Notes: generated from the letters alone by a model not told the origin. Positions 1 through 12,575 are shown, numbered from the stretch's first letter. The stretch is DNA of 64,000 nucleotides from Coccinella septempunctata (GCF_907165205.1 NC_058189.1:18908001-18972000); one strand, 5' to 3'. Program-made: numbers and translations.

Positions 1-248
1 TTTGATCAAGATCGCTATCATTCGATAGCTAGAGTGAAATTCTGAATATTCTGCACCTGAAATTATTCGGCTAAATTCCTGACCGTCAAGTGATTTTCAG
101 AATTCGGGACTTATGTGATAGCATTTTCAAAAATATTTACATTTTCCGAAAAAAATTACCTACCGTGTTCGATGGAAACATCTTTTCTGACATCGTTTCT
201 CTAGCGAGTGAAAATCTATAAAAGTAATATTTGATAGAAAATTGTAGA

Positions 249-264
249 GGCCCTGAAAAGGGCC
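249..264 (-). promoter_or_regulatory. Histone 3' stem-loop of H1 (copy A)
   Basis: On the minus strand this reads GGCCCTTTTCAGGGCC, a 6-bp stem with a UUUC loop, 38 nt past the H1 stop codon. It fits the metazoan stem-loop bound by SLBP that directs U7-dependent 3' cleavage of non-polyadenylated histone mRNA. Confidence 0.93.
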
Positions 265-301
265 GGTTTAAAATGTTTATCCTTCCAAAATTATATACGT
301 T

Positions 302-967
302 TTACTTTTTCTTTTTGGGAGACGTTACTTTCTTCGGAGCCGTTACTGATTTGACCGTTTTTGGTTTCGGTGCTTTGGGCTTCTTCGTCGGCGATTTGAT
401 TGCCTTCTTAGCTTTCGAGGGAGATTTCGTTAATTTTGGCTTCTTTTTTTCTGTAGCAATTGCCGCTCTCTTTTTCGACTTACTCACTGTAGTTGTAGAC
501 CTGGCAGGGGATTTGTTCTTCTTCTCGGCTGCCGTTGTAGATGACGCATTCTTATTTGCTCCATCGGCCGACTTGACCAATTTTTTCGTAACCTTCTTCG
601 ACGCGTTTGTTGTAGATCCGCCAGCGGCCAATTTGAAAGAACCAGACGCTCCTTTTCCTTTGGTCTGAATCAGGGAACCGGACTGTACAGCGGACTTCAG
701 ATATTTTCTTATGAACGGTGCAAGTTTTTCAGAATCGACCTTGTAATTCGAACCGATGTATTTCTTGATAGCTTGCAACGAGGACCCGCTCCTTTCTTTC
801 AATCCTTTGATGGCACTGTTAACCATATCGGAAGTTGGAGGATGGCTGGGTTTGACATGTTTAGACTTTGCTGAGGTTTTTTTCTCGGCTTTTTTAAGCG
901 TCTTACCAACAGCACTAGCAGGCGTAGTTGCCTGTCGCACTTCAGACTCGGAGGTTGATAATGACAT
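302..967 (-). CDS. H1: Linker histone H1 (copy A)
   Basis: The gene encodes a 221-residue linker histone that binds the nucleosome dyad and linker DNA in the nucleus. Residues 39-114 form the winged-helix globular domain, recognisable from HPPTSDMV, the LQAIKKYI helix and the FKLA end. The N-terminal tail is Ser/Thr-rich and the C-terminal tail is Lys/Pro/Ala-rich with SPAK/SPTK-like repeats typical of phosphorylatable H1 tails. I chose the ATG at 967; four codons upstream the frame can be extended only from a GTG, which is not a credible start. There is no intron, and a histone stem-loop follows. The protein is identical to copy B at 58107. H1 lies upstream of H3 on the same strand, separated by about 3.9 kb of spacer. 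Confidence 0.96.
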   Translation of the reverse strand: MSLSTSESEVRQATTPASAVGKTLKKAEKKTSAKSKHVKPSHPPTSDMVNSAIKGLKERSGSSLQAIKKYIGSNYKVDSEKLAPFIRKYLKSAVQSGSLIQTKGKGASGSFKLAAGGSTTNASKKVTKKLVKSADGANKNASSTTAAEKKNKSPARSTTTVSKSKKRAAIATEKKKPKLTKSPSKAKKAIKSPTKKPKAPKPKTVKSVTAPKKVTSPKKKK

Positions 968-1789
968 TGTGTTAAGCACTTTGGGTTTGGATTACTTCCG
1001 ATAGTGGGATCCATATTACCGAAGTTGACGGAAATTTGACGGGCGATTGGCTCGTAAATTATTGCTAAGGACTTGAAATTGCAAGTTTACTGCGTAATCT
1101 CACGGAATTTAAAACTTTTTATTTGTACCAATTATTGGGTTCATCATTGCATCGTATTTCGGACGAATGCGATATGGGAAATAGGCCGATATATCATTTT
1201 TGACGGACCGAAATGATTCTTCCCAGACTTGCCAAAGTCGCTCTTGTCATGGTTCCTGGATATTCTTATCATTAGTTATTATTTCGAAATTTGATTCTCC
1301 TTGATCGAACAGCTCATGATGAATAGAACTTATTCTTTTATTCATTGACCATCAGAATCGACCATCAAAATCCGCATTTTTACTGGAAGTAGCGAAATTT
1401 TCTAATACTTTGTCGAATCGACCACTGAAAACTGAATTTCTATCATAGTATCGACTGAAATTCAACGTATGTGTCTCAATTCCAAAACTTCGTATAGTTT
1501 CAAGATTTGGCTCGAATTGATCTAACAGTTCCTCGGAAATATATCTCATACTTTGTCTAATCGGCCACTGAATTTCTATCAGAGAGTATTGAACTGAATT
1601 CGAAAACTATAAATATGAGATTCTAGGATTGAACGCCCACACTAAACCTCTCCGAAACCAGCCCTAAACAAAACTTCAGGAAATTTCAACAAAAGATGCC
1701 AAAGAAATCAAGGTTGGAAAGAAGATATAAAAGGTGGAAACCATCAAGAGAATTTCATTAAAGGTGAATATTGGCACAAGGAACAAATC
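968..1789. other. H1 upstream spacer with a diverged ~150-bp repeat
   Basis: I see no gene here. From about 1350 to 1600 the minus strand carries a module with the words GTCGATTCGACAAAGTAT and CAATTCGAGCCAAATCTTG. The same words recur several times downstream of H2A (46800-47480). The open frame at 1352-1549 is only this repeat. Confidence 0.6.
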
Positions 1790-1804
1790 AAAACAACTAT
1801 TCTC

Positions 1805-1848
1805 TCAGCGACGTTTCGGAAATTTTATTTCCTTCATCAGGCTACAAC
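1805..1848 (-). repeat. Penelope-type hammerhead-like motif in histone spacer
   Basis: On the minus strand CTGATGA is followed by a short hairpin (GGAAAT..ATTTCC) and then GAAACGTC. This is the CUGANGA / stem II / GAAA core arrangement of hammerhead ribozymes that is known from Penelope-like element terminal repeats. No reverse transcriptase is nearby, so it is a solo remnant. It is also present in copy B (near 59605-59648). Confidence 0.5.
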
Positions 1849-1954
1849 AAAAGGTAATCATTACATTCAGATGGACTCAAAAAACAAAGAAAAGGTTGTG
1901 GAAAAAGTGGTCAAAAATATAAAAACTAATATATGAATATATATTTATATATAT

Positions 1955-3731
1955 TTAGACTGATTCAAAAAAATCGACTTTCTTTTTTTTCGGCAAACAC
2001 ACCCCTTATTATCTTCAGGGCATCGAAAAAAAACGTCTGTGAAGATATTAGCCAAAAATCTTATTATTTAGAGGTCGCTCTTCGAGGATTTCTATTTTCC
2101 CTACTAATAGCAGGGGAAAATAATTTATTTCTAGTTAAAAAATTCCAGTTCGCAAACCAATGGACGGATACCATTGAGCGATATATTTTTATGTAGGGAG
2201 TTTAGTGGTCTACAAAAACTGCCCCATAAAATTTTTGCATAAAACGGCTTTTCGAAAAGTTATTAGAGCTTGAAATTAAATTTTTGTCGAAGTAGCTGTT
2301 TTTACTCGGATATCGGGAAGCAGTTATTGGAATTTACTTTGAAAATCAGGAAATCGTTCTCGAAAGTTACAATTGATATGATTTTATTCAGATTTAAATC
2401 ATTCATGACATCCCCAAATTGTCAACCTCAACAATTGTTAGGGAGTTAGTGTTTCATACTCTTCAGAATCAAATTATTTAGCATCTCTTTTTTCTCATTC
2501 ACTTGGGTCAGAAAGAATGATTGGTTTTGTGCCCTCTTTCAGATTAGTGTTTGATCTTAAACTCGGTACTTGTCTTCAGTTTCATCCATAATACAATTTT
2601 GTGTATTCATTATTTTTGCAAACCCAAAATGGCCGCATTTACAAAATTCTCGCTATATGATTTCATTGGAGAAGACATTACGTAGTGAAAGTAACATATA
2701 AATGATAGGATCTTTCTGTTGTTAACGATTTAACGGAGCGAGTTATTGGTTTAATTGAAGAATGTAATAACTACTAAAAGAAGAATGAAGAATTAACAGT
2801 TACAGTTTCTTTTACAATTGATCAACGAACATCGTCATCGTTTTCCGGATTGCAACAAAAAAAAATTGAAATTATCTGTTTAGAACATATTATCTATTAT
2901 AGATGTTGAATATACCAACACCAATATTATTTCTCACAACCGAATGAATGCTTTCTATATGCGACTTATTTCTAATATCATTAAACCTACCAATTCCACA
3001 AATATCGAGATATTTGTTGAAAAATTGTTGAAGTTCACTCTTTTGTGACAGCGGCCATTTTGGGTTTATAAAAATAATGAATACAAAAAATTGTATTATG
3101 ACTGAAACTGAAGACAAGTACCGGGTTTAAGAACAACACTAATCTGAAAGAGAGCATAAAACCATTCATTCTTTCTGACCCAAATGAATGAGAAATAGGA
3201 GATGCTGAATAATTTGATTCTGAAGAGTATAAATTTCTAACTCTCTAACAATTGTTGAGGTTGACTATTTGAGGATGTCATAAATTATTTGAATCTACAT
3301 AGAATCATATTAATTGTATCTTTCCAGAACTATTTTCTGATTTTCAAAGTAAATTCCAATAATTTCTCCCCGATATCCGAGTAAAAACAGCTACTTCGAC
3401 AAAGATTTCATTTCAAGCTCTAATAACTTTTCGAAAAGCCGTTTTATGGAAAAATTGTATGGGACAGTTTTTGTAGAGCACCTGATTCCCTACATAAAAA
3501 TATATCGCTCAACGAAATCCGTCCATTGTTTTGCGAACTGGAATTTTTTAACTAGAAACAAATTTTTTTCCCCTGCTATTAGTAGGGAAAATAGAAATCC
3601 TCGATGAGCGACCTCTAAATAATAATATTTTCGGATAATATTTTCAAAAACGTCATTTTTCAATGTCCTGAAGATAATAAGTAGTGTGTTTCTCGAAAAA
3701 AAAGAATGTCGATTTTTTTGAATCAGTCTAA
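1955..3731. repeat. Long inverted repeat (682-bp arms, 414-bp spacer)
   Basis: The left arm 1955-2636 and right arm 3051-3731 are reverse complements with scattered mismatches and small indels. The outer ends are TTAGACTGATTC and GAATCAGTCTAA; the inner ends are AATGGCCGC and GCGGCCATT. The 414-bp centre has no convincing coding frame. The form suggests a non-autonomous foldback or long-TIR DNA element. No clean target duplication was found. The same structure is at 59759-61513, so it was there before the units were duplicated or homogenised. Confidence 0.8.
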
Positions 3732-4040
3732 TACATATTTTATCTTTTGAATGTCAGCAATACATTTTTAGCTATCAAACAATATAGCATATGTACGAGT
3801 TTTAGCAAAGGTTAGTGCAACGGGGTACCATACAATTTGGAGTATGATACAAGAGCTTAGGGAAAAACCTCAGTAAAAAAACCCTGTCTCTCCGTGAGTA
3901 GTGTAGTGATGTCAAATATATGAATAAAATGTGAATAACCGAATGACTGAAAAGGAGGAATCAAAATTTTTTTTTGATAAATTATGTAATCATCTCTTCA
4001 ATAGATCTTGTTCTCTACATAGCAGAGCATTATTTTCATA
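3732..4040. other. Spacer, no feature recognised
   Basis: AT-rich DNA without a coding frame or repeat that I can name. Copy B carries about 50 extra bases here (near 61769-61818). Confidence 0.5.
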
Positions 4041-4640
4041 GTGCTGTAAAAGTGAAAGTAGAAGTGAAAGTGCCCACTAGCACAGCTGCTACGGAATTTT
4101 TGATTCCGTCTGTGAAGTTTGTGTAGATTCAATACGCGTATGTATTATCGGAATTTTAATTCGTTAAAATTTTCGAAGTTGCTGTTCATCTGCCAGTCCA
4201 GTCCAGGTCTAGTGAAATAGGCCAAGAGGTGAAACTACATTGTATAAGTCTGATCAATAGTTATGATGCGAGTAGGAGCAGTGAATGAATCGTACAAGTT
4301 AAAATGAGAAAAGAATAGTATTATTAATATACATGATATTTATCATTGAGCAACATTTACAGAGACGAACTGCTTACAAGTGAGCACGATTAGAACGTCC
4401 ATCGGAAAAACAGAAGATACAATTGATGAATTATGAGAAGTGCAAAACGAGAGTACTGAGATAACCACTAAACGTTGGTTTCAAGAGGTGCAGAAGGCTG
4501 AGAGCCAACATGTATATCGAGTAAGATGAATGAACGTGAGAATGTATCATGAGAGTACAAATTTATAGTGAGTAGATTGTCAGGAATAGACAGATTTATA
4601 GGGACCTAAAATGGGAAACCATTTCAACACGAATTGATCA
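4041..4640 (+). mobile_element. Jockey-A remnant inside the H1-H3 spacer
   Basis: 4041-4200 resembles the 5' untranslated region of the Jockey-A element at 41745-41900, sharing the GTGAAAGT repeats and the string ACGGAATTTTTGATTCCGTC. 4582-4623 matches the ORF2 C-terminal region seen at 57545-57605 (minus strand there), around NRQIYRDLKWE. The segment between them is not recognisable as ORF1 or reverse transcriptase. It is therefore an internally deleted, decayed copy. It is also present in copy B (about 61890-62540). Confidence 0.6.
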
Positions 4641-4852
4641 AACAGTTGGTGGTTTTATAATTTGCAGAATCGGCAAACTACAATTCGGAAAATTTTTAAG
4701 AATTCGTCTGATGAAGGATTCTGATGTGACTACGCAACATTAAGAAATCTTACCAAAAATTCCCTTTTCCGTTCAGTGTCAGTTTCGTACCGAACTGTAT
4801 AACCGAGGCGATCGAAGTATCGTACGAGTAAAAAAGTCTAATAGAATTTTGT

Positions 4853-4868
4853 GGTTCTGAAAAGAACC
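4853..4868 (-). promoter_or_regulatory. Histone 3' stem-loop of H3 (copy A)
   Basis: Minus strand GGTTCTTTTCAGAACC, 6-bp stem and UUUC loop, 26 nt after the H3 stop. It is the SLBP-binding 3' processing signal. Confidence 0.93.
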
Positions 4869-4894
4869 GATATGCAAGATTCCCGAATCGAAAT

Positions 4895-5876
<982 letters not shown>

Positions 5877-5906
5877 ATGAGTCATTATTCAGGTTGTAGT
5901 ATAAAC

Positions 5907-5922
5907 GGTCCTTCTCAGGACC
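5907..5922 (+). promoter_or_regulatory. Histone 3' stem-loop of H4 (copy A), UCUC loop
   Basis: GGTCCTTCTCAGGACC has a perfect 6-bp stem. Its loop is UCUC, while the other four histone genes in the window have UUUC. The following ACAACC fits the usual cleavage context. Confidence 0.92.
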
Positions 5923-7484
5923 ACAACCATTTAATGTTTGTTTTATCCAATATCAATGTCGATTGCTAATAAATACTTCGTACTAAATTCTTGAGGATAT
6001 GTACGTATTATTACACTATGATCACTAAGCCCGGATAAGAAGAGAATCCTTCTTGGATTCTGTGGCCAAACCCTCCGTCCATCCTCAAGATAAAATTTTT
6101 TTAAGTAGTTCCGATCTGAGACTCGAGGACTTGAAACCTCGGTAACCGCCGAGGTAATCCTTTCCTGAGAAAAAGTGTTTGCCGGACGATTCCAAAGTGT
6201 GCTTGGACTCGCTCATTCATGTTCGGTGATAATAACCTCTATAGAAGATCTACAAATCCACAAAGTTCGTGTGCTGAATGATATTTAATACAAATAATAT
6301 AGTGCAGAAAACCCTCATTTTTTTGGTTAATTGAATTATTTGGCGTGTGTCCAGCGCCTTCATTAATGGTCCTTCGTGGCCGAATTAAAAATTCTATTTG
6401 ATATCTCATTTGTGCGCTTTGTTCCACCACTAAAATATAGCATATATGAACCGAACAAATTCGTAAACGAGATTGTTACCTGAAGTGTCGAAGTTCATTT
6501 TCTGTAAGCGGTACTGAGCCAACCCTTATCTTAACAACCTTCTGCGAAAATAGTCGTTTTTCGCTATGAATTGTCTGTATATCAAAATGTATTTCCTCAA
6601 TCTTCGCCTGCAGTTTATTTTCGGTTTCTAGGGACTAATTGCTCCGCTCCGCATAATTGGTTGGCAATCTTGAATTGTATACTATCGAAGGCTTTGAAGG
6701 TAGACTCCAGGGTTTTTGTTCGATCACTTTCTGCAATGATCGCCGCATTTAGAATCCACCCAATTCGTTCAATGTAAACCTTTCGTTGCTTTTTACTAAG
6801 CAAAAGTCGTTTCTCTTCACTACTCAGAGACATTTTAACTCAGCGAATGAATTCTGCGAAAGGTAGATATTGAAAAACGACTATTTTCGCCGAAAGTTGT
6901 TAAGATAAGGGTTGGCTCTTGGCTCAGTACCGCCTACAGAAAATGAACTTCGACACTTCAGGTAACAATCTCGTTTACGAATTTGTTCGGTTCGAAAATA
7001 TGCTATATTTTAGTGGTGGAACGAAGCGCACAAATGTGATATCAAATAGAATTATTAATAGACGAAAAAAATGAGGGTTTTCTGCACTATATTATTTGTA
7101 TTAAATATCATTCAGCACACGAACTTTGTGGATTTGTAGATCTTCTATAGAGGTTTTTATCACCGAACATGAATGGGCGAGTCCAAGCACACTTTGGAAT
7201 CGTCCGGCTAACACCTTTTCTCAGAAAAGGACTACCTCGGCGGGTACCGAGGTTTCAATTGTTTTATAGGTTTCTCGTCCTGGAGTCTCAGATCGGAACT
7301 ATTTAAAAAATTTTTATCTTGAGGATGGACGAAGGGTTTGGCCACAGAATCCAAGAAGGATTCTCTTCTTAACCGGGCTTAGTGATCATAGTAAAAGAAT
7401 ACGTACATATCCTCAAGAACTTAGTCCGAAGTATTTATTAGCAATCGACATTGATATTGGACAAAACGAACATTATATCGTTGT

Positions 7485-7500
7485 GGTCCTGAGAAGGACC
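7485..7500 (-). promoter_or_regulatory. Stem-loop of H4 pseudogene
   Basis: Minus strand GGTCCTTCTCAGGACC, identical to the stem-loop of the intact H4 genes including the UCUC loop. Confidence 0.88.
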
Positions 7501-7530
7501 GTTTATACTACAACCTGAATAATGACTCAT

Positions 7531-7836
7531 TCAACCGCCGAAACCGTACAATGTACGTCCTTGACGTTCGAGGGCATATACAACGTCCATGGCGGTAACA
7601 GTTCTTCTCTTTGCATGTTCGGTATATGTGACAGAGTCCCTGATTACATTTTCCAGGAACACCTTCAACACTCCACGAGTTTCTTCGTAAATGATACCAG
7701 AAATACGCTTGACACCTCCAGGCCTAGCCAATCTCCTGATAGCGGGTTTGGTGATACCTTGGATGTTGTCTCGTAGTACTTTCCTATGACGCTTGGCTCC
7801 ACCTTTGCCGCCCAAACCTTTACCAACTTTACCTCG
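7531..7836 (-). pseudogene. Histone H4 pseudogene broken by retroelement insertion
   Basis: The reading frame matches H4 from residue 4 (Arg) to the terminal YGFGG, but the first codons are lost. The gene joins directly to the poly-T end of a minus-strand Jockey-A copy at 7837. It has changes that are not tolerated in a nearly invariant protein: Gly6 to Val, an extra Gly near residue 10, Arg to Pro in the RRGG stretch, Leu to Ile, Ala to Ser, and Lys to Arg and Lys to Glu near the C-terminus. It has no start codon or promoter. It is the right arm of the inverted duplication with the intact H4 at 5565. Confidence 0.92.
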
Positions 7837-10547
7837 TTTTTTTTTTCTTTTTTTTTGGTGTAGCAGGGGGAAAATCTGCAAGACAGACGAACCACCCTCA
7901 TCTCCTGAGGGGGAACAGTGTGGGGTTCCCACTCTCCTGAGCTCGAGACCCACTAAAAACCCTCAACTGCTTCTTGAATTTTGGTTCCGGGCATTTGCCT
8001 ATAAACCGTTCATCTCTTGGTCGGTTTTCTTCTCGCACACTATCGTGCTGGGATTTATGTGTTTAACCTCTATTGGATTAACACTTTATTGAATTTTTCA
8101 ATAAGTTTCTGTTGTTATTTTAATCTCTTTTTAATTGATCTCTTGGTCTCCTTCGGTAAATTCGCATTCTCCTTTTGTCTTCCTCTGGGTCGTAGTCCAC
8201 TAGTCTCCTGAGTTCTTGATTCAACTGATCCATAAGTCAGTTGAGGCCCAGCAACGGCTTTGATTATCTTCAATTTTGTCTCTTTCGACATGTGGCTTCT
8301 TCTTCCTATTAGAGGATAGAGTCTATTCATCGCTGCTTTCGTTTTGTCGATTGCTTGTTTGATATGACTTTTCCAAGTAAGTCCTTTGTCAAGCGTTATT
8401 CCTAAATATTTGGCTTCATTTTTCCAGTCGATTTCTTCGCCGTCAACATTCAGTTTCGTTGTGGGTCGCAGTCTTCTCTTCTGTAGTAATATTGCTTGGC
8501 TCTTTTGTCCATTGAGCTTGATTTTCCACTTTATGCACCAGTCATTTGTTTCGTCAATCGTCTCTTGTAGAACTCGTTCTATTACTTCTGGGTTGCGGTG
8601 TCGAGTTGCTATGCCTGTGTCGTCAGCATATAACGTTAGCATGGTTCTTGGATTTTTCGGAATATCGTGGATGTATATGTTGTACCGAAGTGGACCAAGT
8701 ACTGATCCTTGGGGTACTCCAGCCTTTATATCTCTTGTTGAGGAGCATTCTTATGCATATTTTGATCGAATATCCAGCACATCTCATCTTATATATTAAT
8801 CCTTCATGCCATACAAGACCTGTAGCTTGTTTATTTTGGAATCCCTCTGTTATGTACTCTGTGAGCCTTAATAATTGTTGTTCTGTTGAATGCTCTCTTC
8901 TGAATCCGAACTGTTCTGGTGGTATTAGTTTCAGATTTTCGGTTTCCTCATTTAGCCTCGTGGCGATAATTCTTTCTACTACTTTTCCTAACGCCGACAG
9001 TAGACTTATCGGTCTGTAGTTTTGTGGAAACTTCTCCTCTTTGAATGGTTTATTGAATACTATGACTTCTGCTGTTTTCCATTTTTCTGGGTAGTGTTCT
9101 GTCCTCATAATTCCATTCGCGATATTTGTTAGAGCGGCTATACCTTTTCTAGGTAATTTCTTTAACATAACATTCGTTATTTTATCGCTTCCGGGAGCTT
9201 TCCTCTTCTTCAAACTTCTAATTATTTCCCTGATTTCATTTGGCTATGTTGGCTTGTCTATTTCAGCAGTCGCTGGTAATTCATCCATTTCTTCATCATT
9301 TTCTTCAACCAGTTCTTCCAAATCTTCATTATCGTCGTCTATCCTGTAATTTATTCTCGATTCTCGTTCGATCGAGTCCGCCAATGCATCTGCCTTATCA
9401 GTATTGGTATACTCCATTCCCCTTTCTCCGTGTAGGGGTGGGATTTTAGTCTTTTCTCCTCGTAGGCTTTTTTGCATTCTCCGTGCAGAATGATCGATTG
9501 TATTCAGTTCTTGAACCCTTTTGTTCCATCTGCTTGTTCTTAGATCTTTCAGGGCATTTTTCAGAACTTGGCTATGTCGGTTGAGGTTCCTTCTATTCAG
9601 ATCATTTTTATTCATCCTATATATTCTTCTGAGTTTTCGATTTTCTTGTATAAGATCTTTTACTTCTTTAGGCGTATCGCCATGCGGATGACTTGGTGCT
9701 GGTCTCTTCACTCTTCTCGTGCTTTTTTCGTAAGCTTTCAATATAATCTCTTCCAGTTTATCAACCGCACATTCCAGATCGTCTGGAGTGCTTATTGTTG
9801 GAATTTCTGTTATTTCCGATTGTATTAAATGGCTGTATTTAGCCCAATTGATGTATTCTCTTATTTCCATCAGTTTTTCTCTTTGTTCTTCTCCAATTGT
9901 CAATTCGACGGGGTTGTGGTTTGAGGTTCCATCTTCCAAAGTTTCAATCGAGAATTCTTGAGTTATATTTTTCAATATCGCGATATCTATTACATATGGT
10001 ATTCCTCTACCAAAAGCAAGATATGTCGGTAGCTCTGGTCCAATCACTATGGCATTTTGTTTTTCGGCGAAATCCTTGAGTTTTTTGCCATTTCTATTTT
10101 CTGTTATGCTGTTCCATAATGGGGATTTACAGTTGAAATCTCCGATGGAGATTTTCGGGTTTGATCCTTCCAACATGTTGTTATCTCTTCTTCCAATAGA
10201 TTATTTTGTGGTGGCTTATATGCCGAGGTTATTTCGACTCTTTGCCGATTTAATTCGGCAACAATCGTCACTTTTTCTGTTTCTCCTTGTGTTTCGTCGG
10301 ATCTACTTTTAAAGTAGTGTTTCAGATCTGTTCTCACCAATATTGCTACTCCTCCTCCGGTGTTTGTAATTCTGTCACATCTATATGTTTCATAATTCAT
10401 GAAATTCAGTCGTCTGTTCCGGTTTATTCTTGTTTCCTGTAGGGCTATAATATCAGGTTGTCTTTCTGATATTATTTGTTCTATCTCGGCCTTCCGTGTG
10501 TTGATCCCGTTTATGTTCCACGAGATTATTTTGAGGTTGAGCTGCAT
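7837..10547 (-). mobile_element. Jockey-A non-LTR retrotransposon, decayed copy
   Basis: The element reads on the minus strand. Its poly-A end (poly-T at 7837-7856) touches the H4 pseudogene, followed by the family's 3' UTR. Going upstream in position are the reverse transcriptase C-terminus (8115-8642, YADD present), the N-terminal RT half (8623-9213), the linker and distal endonuclease (9244-10176), and the start of the APE-type endonuclease (10104-10547, with LQETR). Several frameshifts and a deletion removing RT motif A (the LMDIERAFDR segment, next to WHEGL) make it dead. 7856-8110 matches no coding part except the 3' UTR. Confidence 0.85.
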
Positions 10548-10949
10548 CGAAGCAGCTTGTTTTCAGTGGCCTGAATTCGTTTGATATGGCTCTTTGCCGC
10601 GAAACCCCAGGCAACTGATCCATCAGTCAGTTGAGGCCTAGCAACGGCTTTGATTATTATCTTCAATTTTGTCTCGTTAGACATGTGGCTTCTTCTTCCT
10701 ATCAGAGGATAGAGTCTATTCATCGCTGCTTTCGTTTTGTCGATTGCTTGTTTGATATGACTTTTCCAAGTAAGTCCTTTGTCAAGCGTTATTCCTTAAC
10801 ATTTGGCTTCATTTTTCCAGTCGATTTCTTCGCCGTCAACTTCCAGTTTCGTTGTGGGTCGCAGTCTTCTCTTCTGTAGTAATATTGCTTGGCTCTTTTG
10901 TCCATTGAGCTTGATTTTCCACTTTATGCACCAGTCATTTGTTTCGTCA
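10548..10949 (-). mobile_element. Jockey-A fragment (RT C-terminal part)
   Basis: The minus strand codes for the stretch around LIGRRSHMSNETKLK and GFAAKSHIKR, equal to the C-terminal RT part of the family. It is joined head-to-tail to the endonuclease start of the neighbouring copy at about 10547, and ends at an inverted junction near 10949. Confidence 0.8.
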
Positions 10950-11641
10950 AAAAGAAGAACAGAAGAAGCCTCCAATAAAACAGGCTGTAAACAGTCAACA
11001 GGAGAAGAAAAAGATATCTGAATCAGCCGATGATTTAGATATCTTCACGGAGAAAATTTTCAAGAAGATAATGTTGAAAATTGAGAGGAAAATGGAAAAG
11101 AAACTCCAAGCATTATTCAGTAAACTGAATTAATGGACATTACGGATATTAGGAAGAAATCCCTCGAGATAATCTCGTGGAACATAAACGGGATCAACAC
11201 TCGGAAAACCGAGATAGAAGAAATAATATCAGAGAGACAACCTGATATTATAGCCCTATAGGAAACAAGAATAAATCGGAACAGACGACTGAATTTCATG
11301 AATTATGAAACATATAGATGTGACAGAATTACAAACACCGGAGGAGGAGTAGCAATATTGGTGAGAACAGATCTGAAACACTACTTCAAAAGTAGATCCG
11401 ACGAAACACAAGGAAAAACAGAAAAAGTGACGATTGTTGCCGAATTAAATCGTCAAAGAGTCGAAATTACCTCGGCATATAAGCCATCACAAAACAATTT
11501 ATTGGAAGAAGAGATAAACAACATGTTGGAAGGAACAAACCCGGAAATCTGCATCGCAGATTTCAACTGTAAATTCCCATCATAACAGAGAATAGAAATG
11601 GCAAAAAACTCAAGGATTTCGCCGAAAAACAAAATGCCATA
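10950..11641 (+). mobile_element. Jockey-A fragment (ORF1 end plus endonuclease start)
   Basis: In the opposite orientation to its neighbours, this piece holds the last ~60 codons of ORF1 (Lys/Glu-rich, to 11133). The overlapping stop-start TAATG at 11131-11135 follows, then the beginning of ORF2. The ORF2 endonuclease has a TAG just before its ETR motif (near 11260) and is cut at about 11641. The TAATG suggests termination-reinitiation coupling of ORF1 and ORF2 in this family. Confidence 0.8.
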
Positions 11642-12575
11642 GTGAAATTGAAAACATTCATATTAAATTCTAAAAATTAACGAACTATATTTTTCTTCAA
11701 ACCATATAGGGCCCAAAAGTATTCCCTGGACCCTCTGAGTTTTGAAGATATTACGAATATAAAATATTGAATACATAGATGAGGATTTTCTATAAATTTT
11801 TATCCTGTTACCCGGTGCCGAAACAATGCTTGAAAAATACCGAGTTACAGAACTTTTCAAATTGATAACTTATTTTGCACAAGCAATAAATAATATAATT
11901 GATTGATTCAGGAATGAACTCTGAACTTTTCGTTTCTTTTCGTAGGAATACTGAATATTCATATGTAAATAAAATACTTCCTGAAGTCTTTCACACTCCA
12001 CCCCGGAATCAACTTTCTGTATTCTGATTGGAGAATTGAAAATGAAAATAATTTCGGAAATGTGAATGAAGCCGCCCCAAAAACCCAACAGTAGTCGGCC
12101 ATATTTATCAAAGCGAAGCCGAAAACTTCGATAAGTTATATTATAACATAAATAACTCTTAAAAGTGGCCACTACAGTGCGGACCGTATAGGCTGTCTGG
12201 GATATTTATGAGAAGAATGCGAATGCGGCACCTTTGATGGTTTTTTTATTACCCCTGCATATTGCGTTCACCAATGAGTCCGCGCCTAAATATATTTCTT
12301 GGTATTCCTGTTGTTGCTGACTGAACTGCATTTATTTTCATTCGGTACATAAGTTGATTTTTTTCATGTCTAAGCTCAAAATGCCGCCCCTAAATCCTAG
12401 CGCCTTAGGCGGCCGCCTACCCTGCCTACCCCCTAGCGACGGCCCTGCCAATTCGGCATCATTCGGATAGCTTCGGAAAAAACGATTCCTTCAACCAATC
12501 GTTGCATTTGGTTCATTGTTTTGGTTTTGATCAAAATATAAATGAAATATAATATAAGCTATCTTTTTTCGAGGA
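11642..12575. other. No gene; possible hAT terminal segment at 12360-12449
   Basis: I see no coding region. About 12360-12449 is strikingly GC-rich for this window and ends in GCGACGGCCCTG. Read on the minus strand this begins CAGGGCCGTCGC, which resembles hAT-type termini. The partner end was not found, so the assignment is weak. Confidence 0.35.

Noticed and set aside
231..668. Phe-rich plus-strand frame opposite H1 (also 58036-58473)
   Set aside because: It is the antisense of the Lys/Ala/Pro-rich H1 tail and begins with TTG.
302..979. H1 starting four codons earlier
   Set aside because: That start codon is GTG; the ATG at 967 is in frame and typical.
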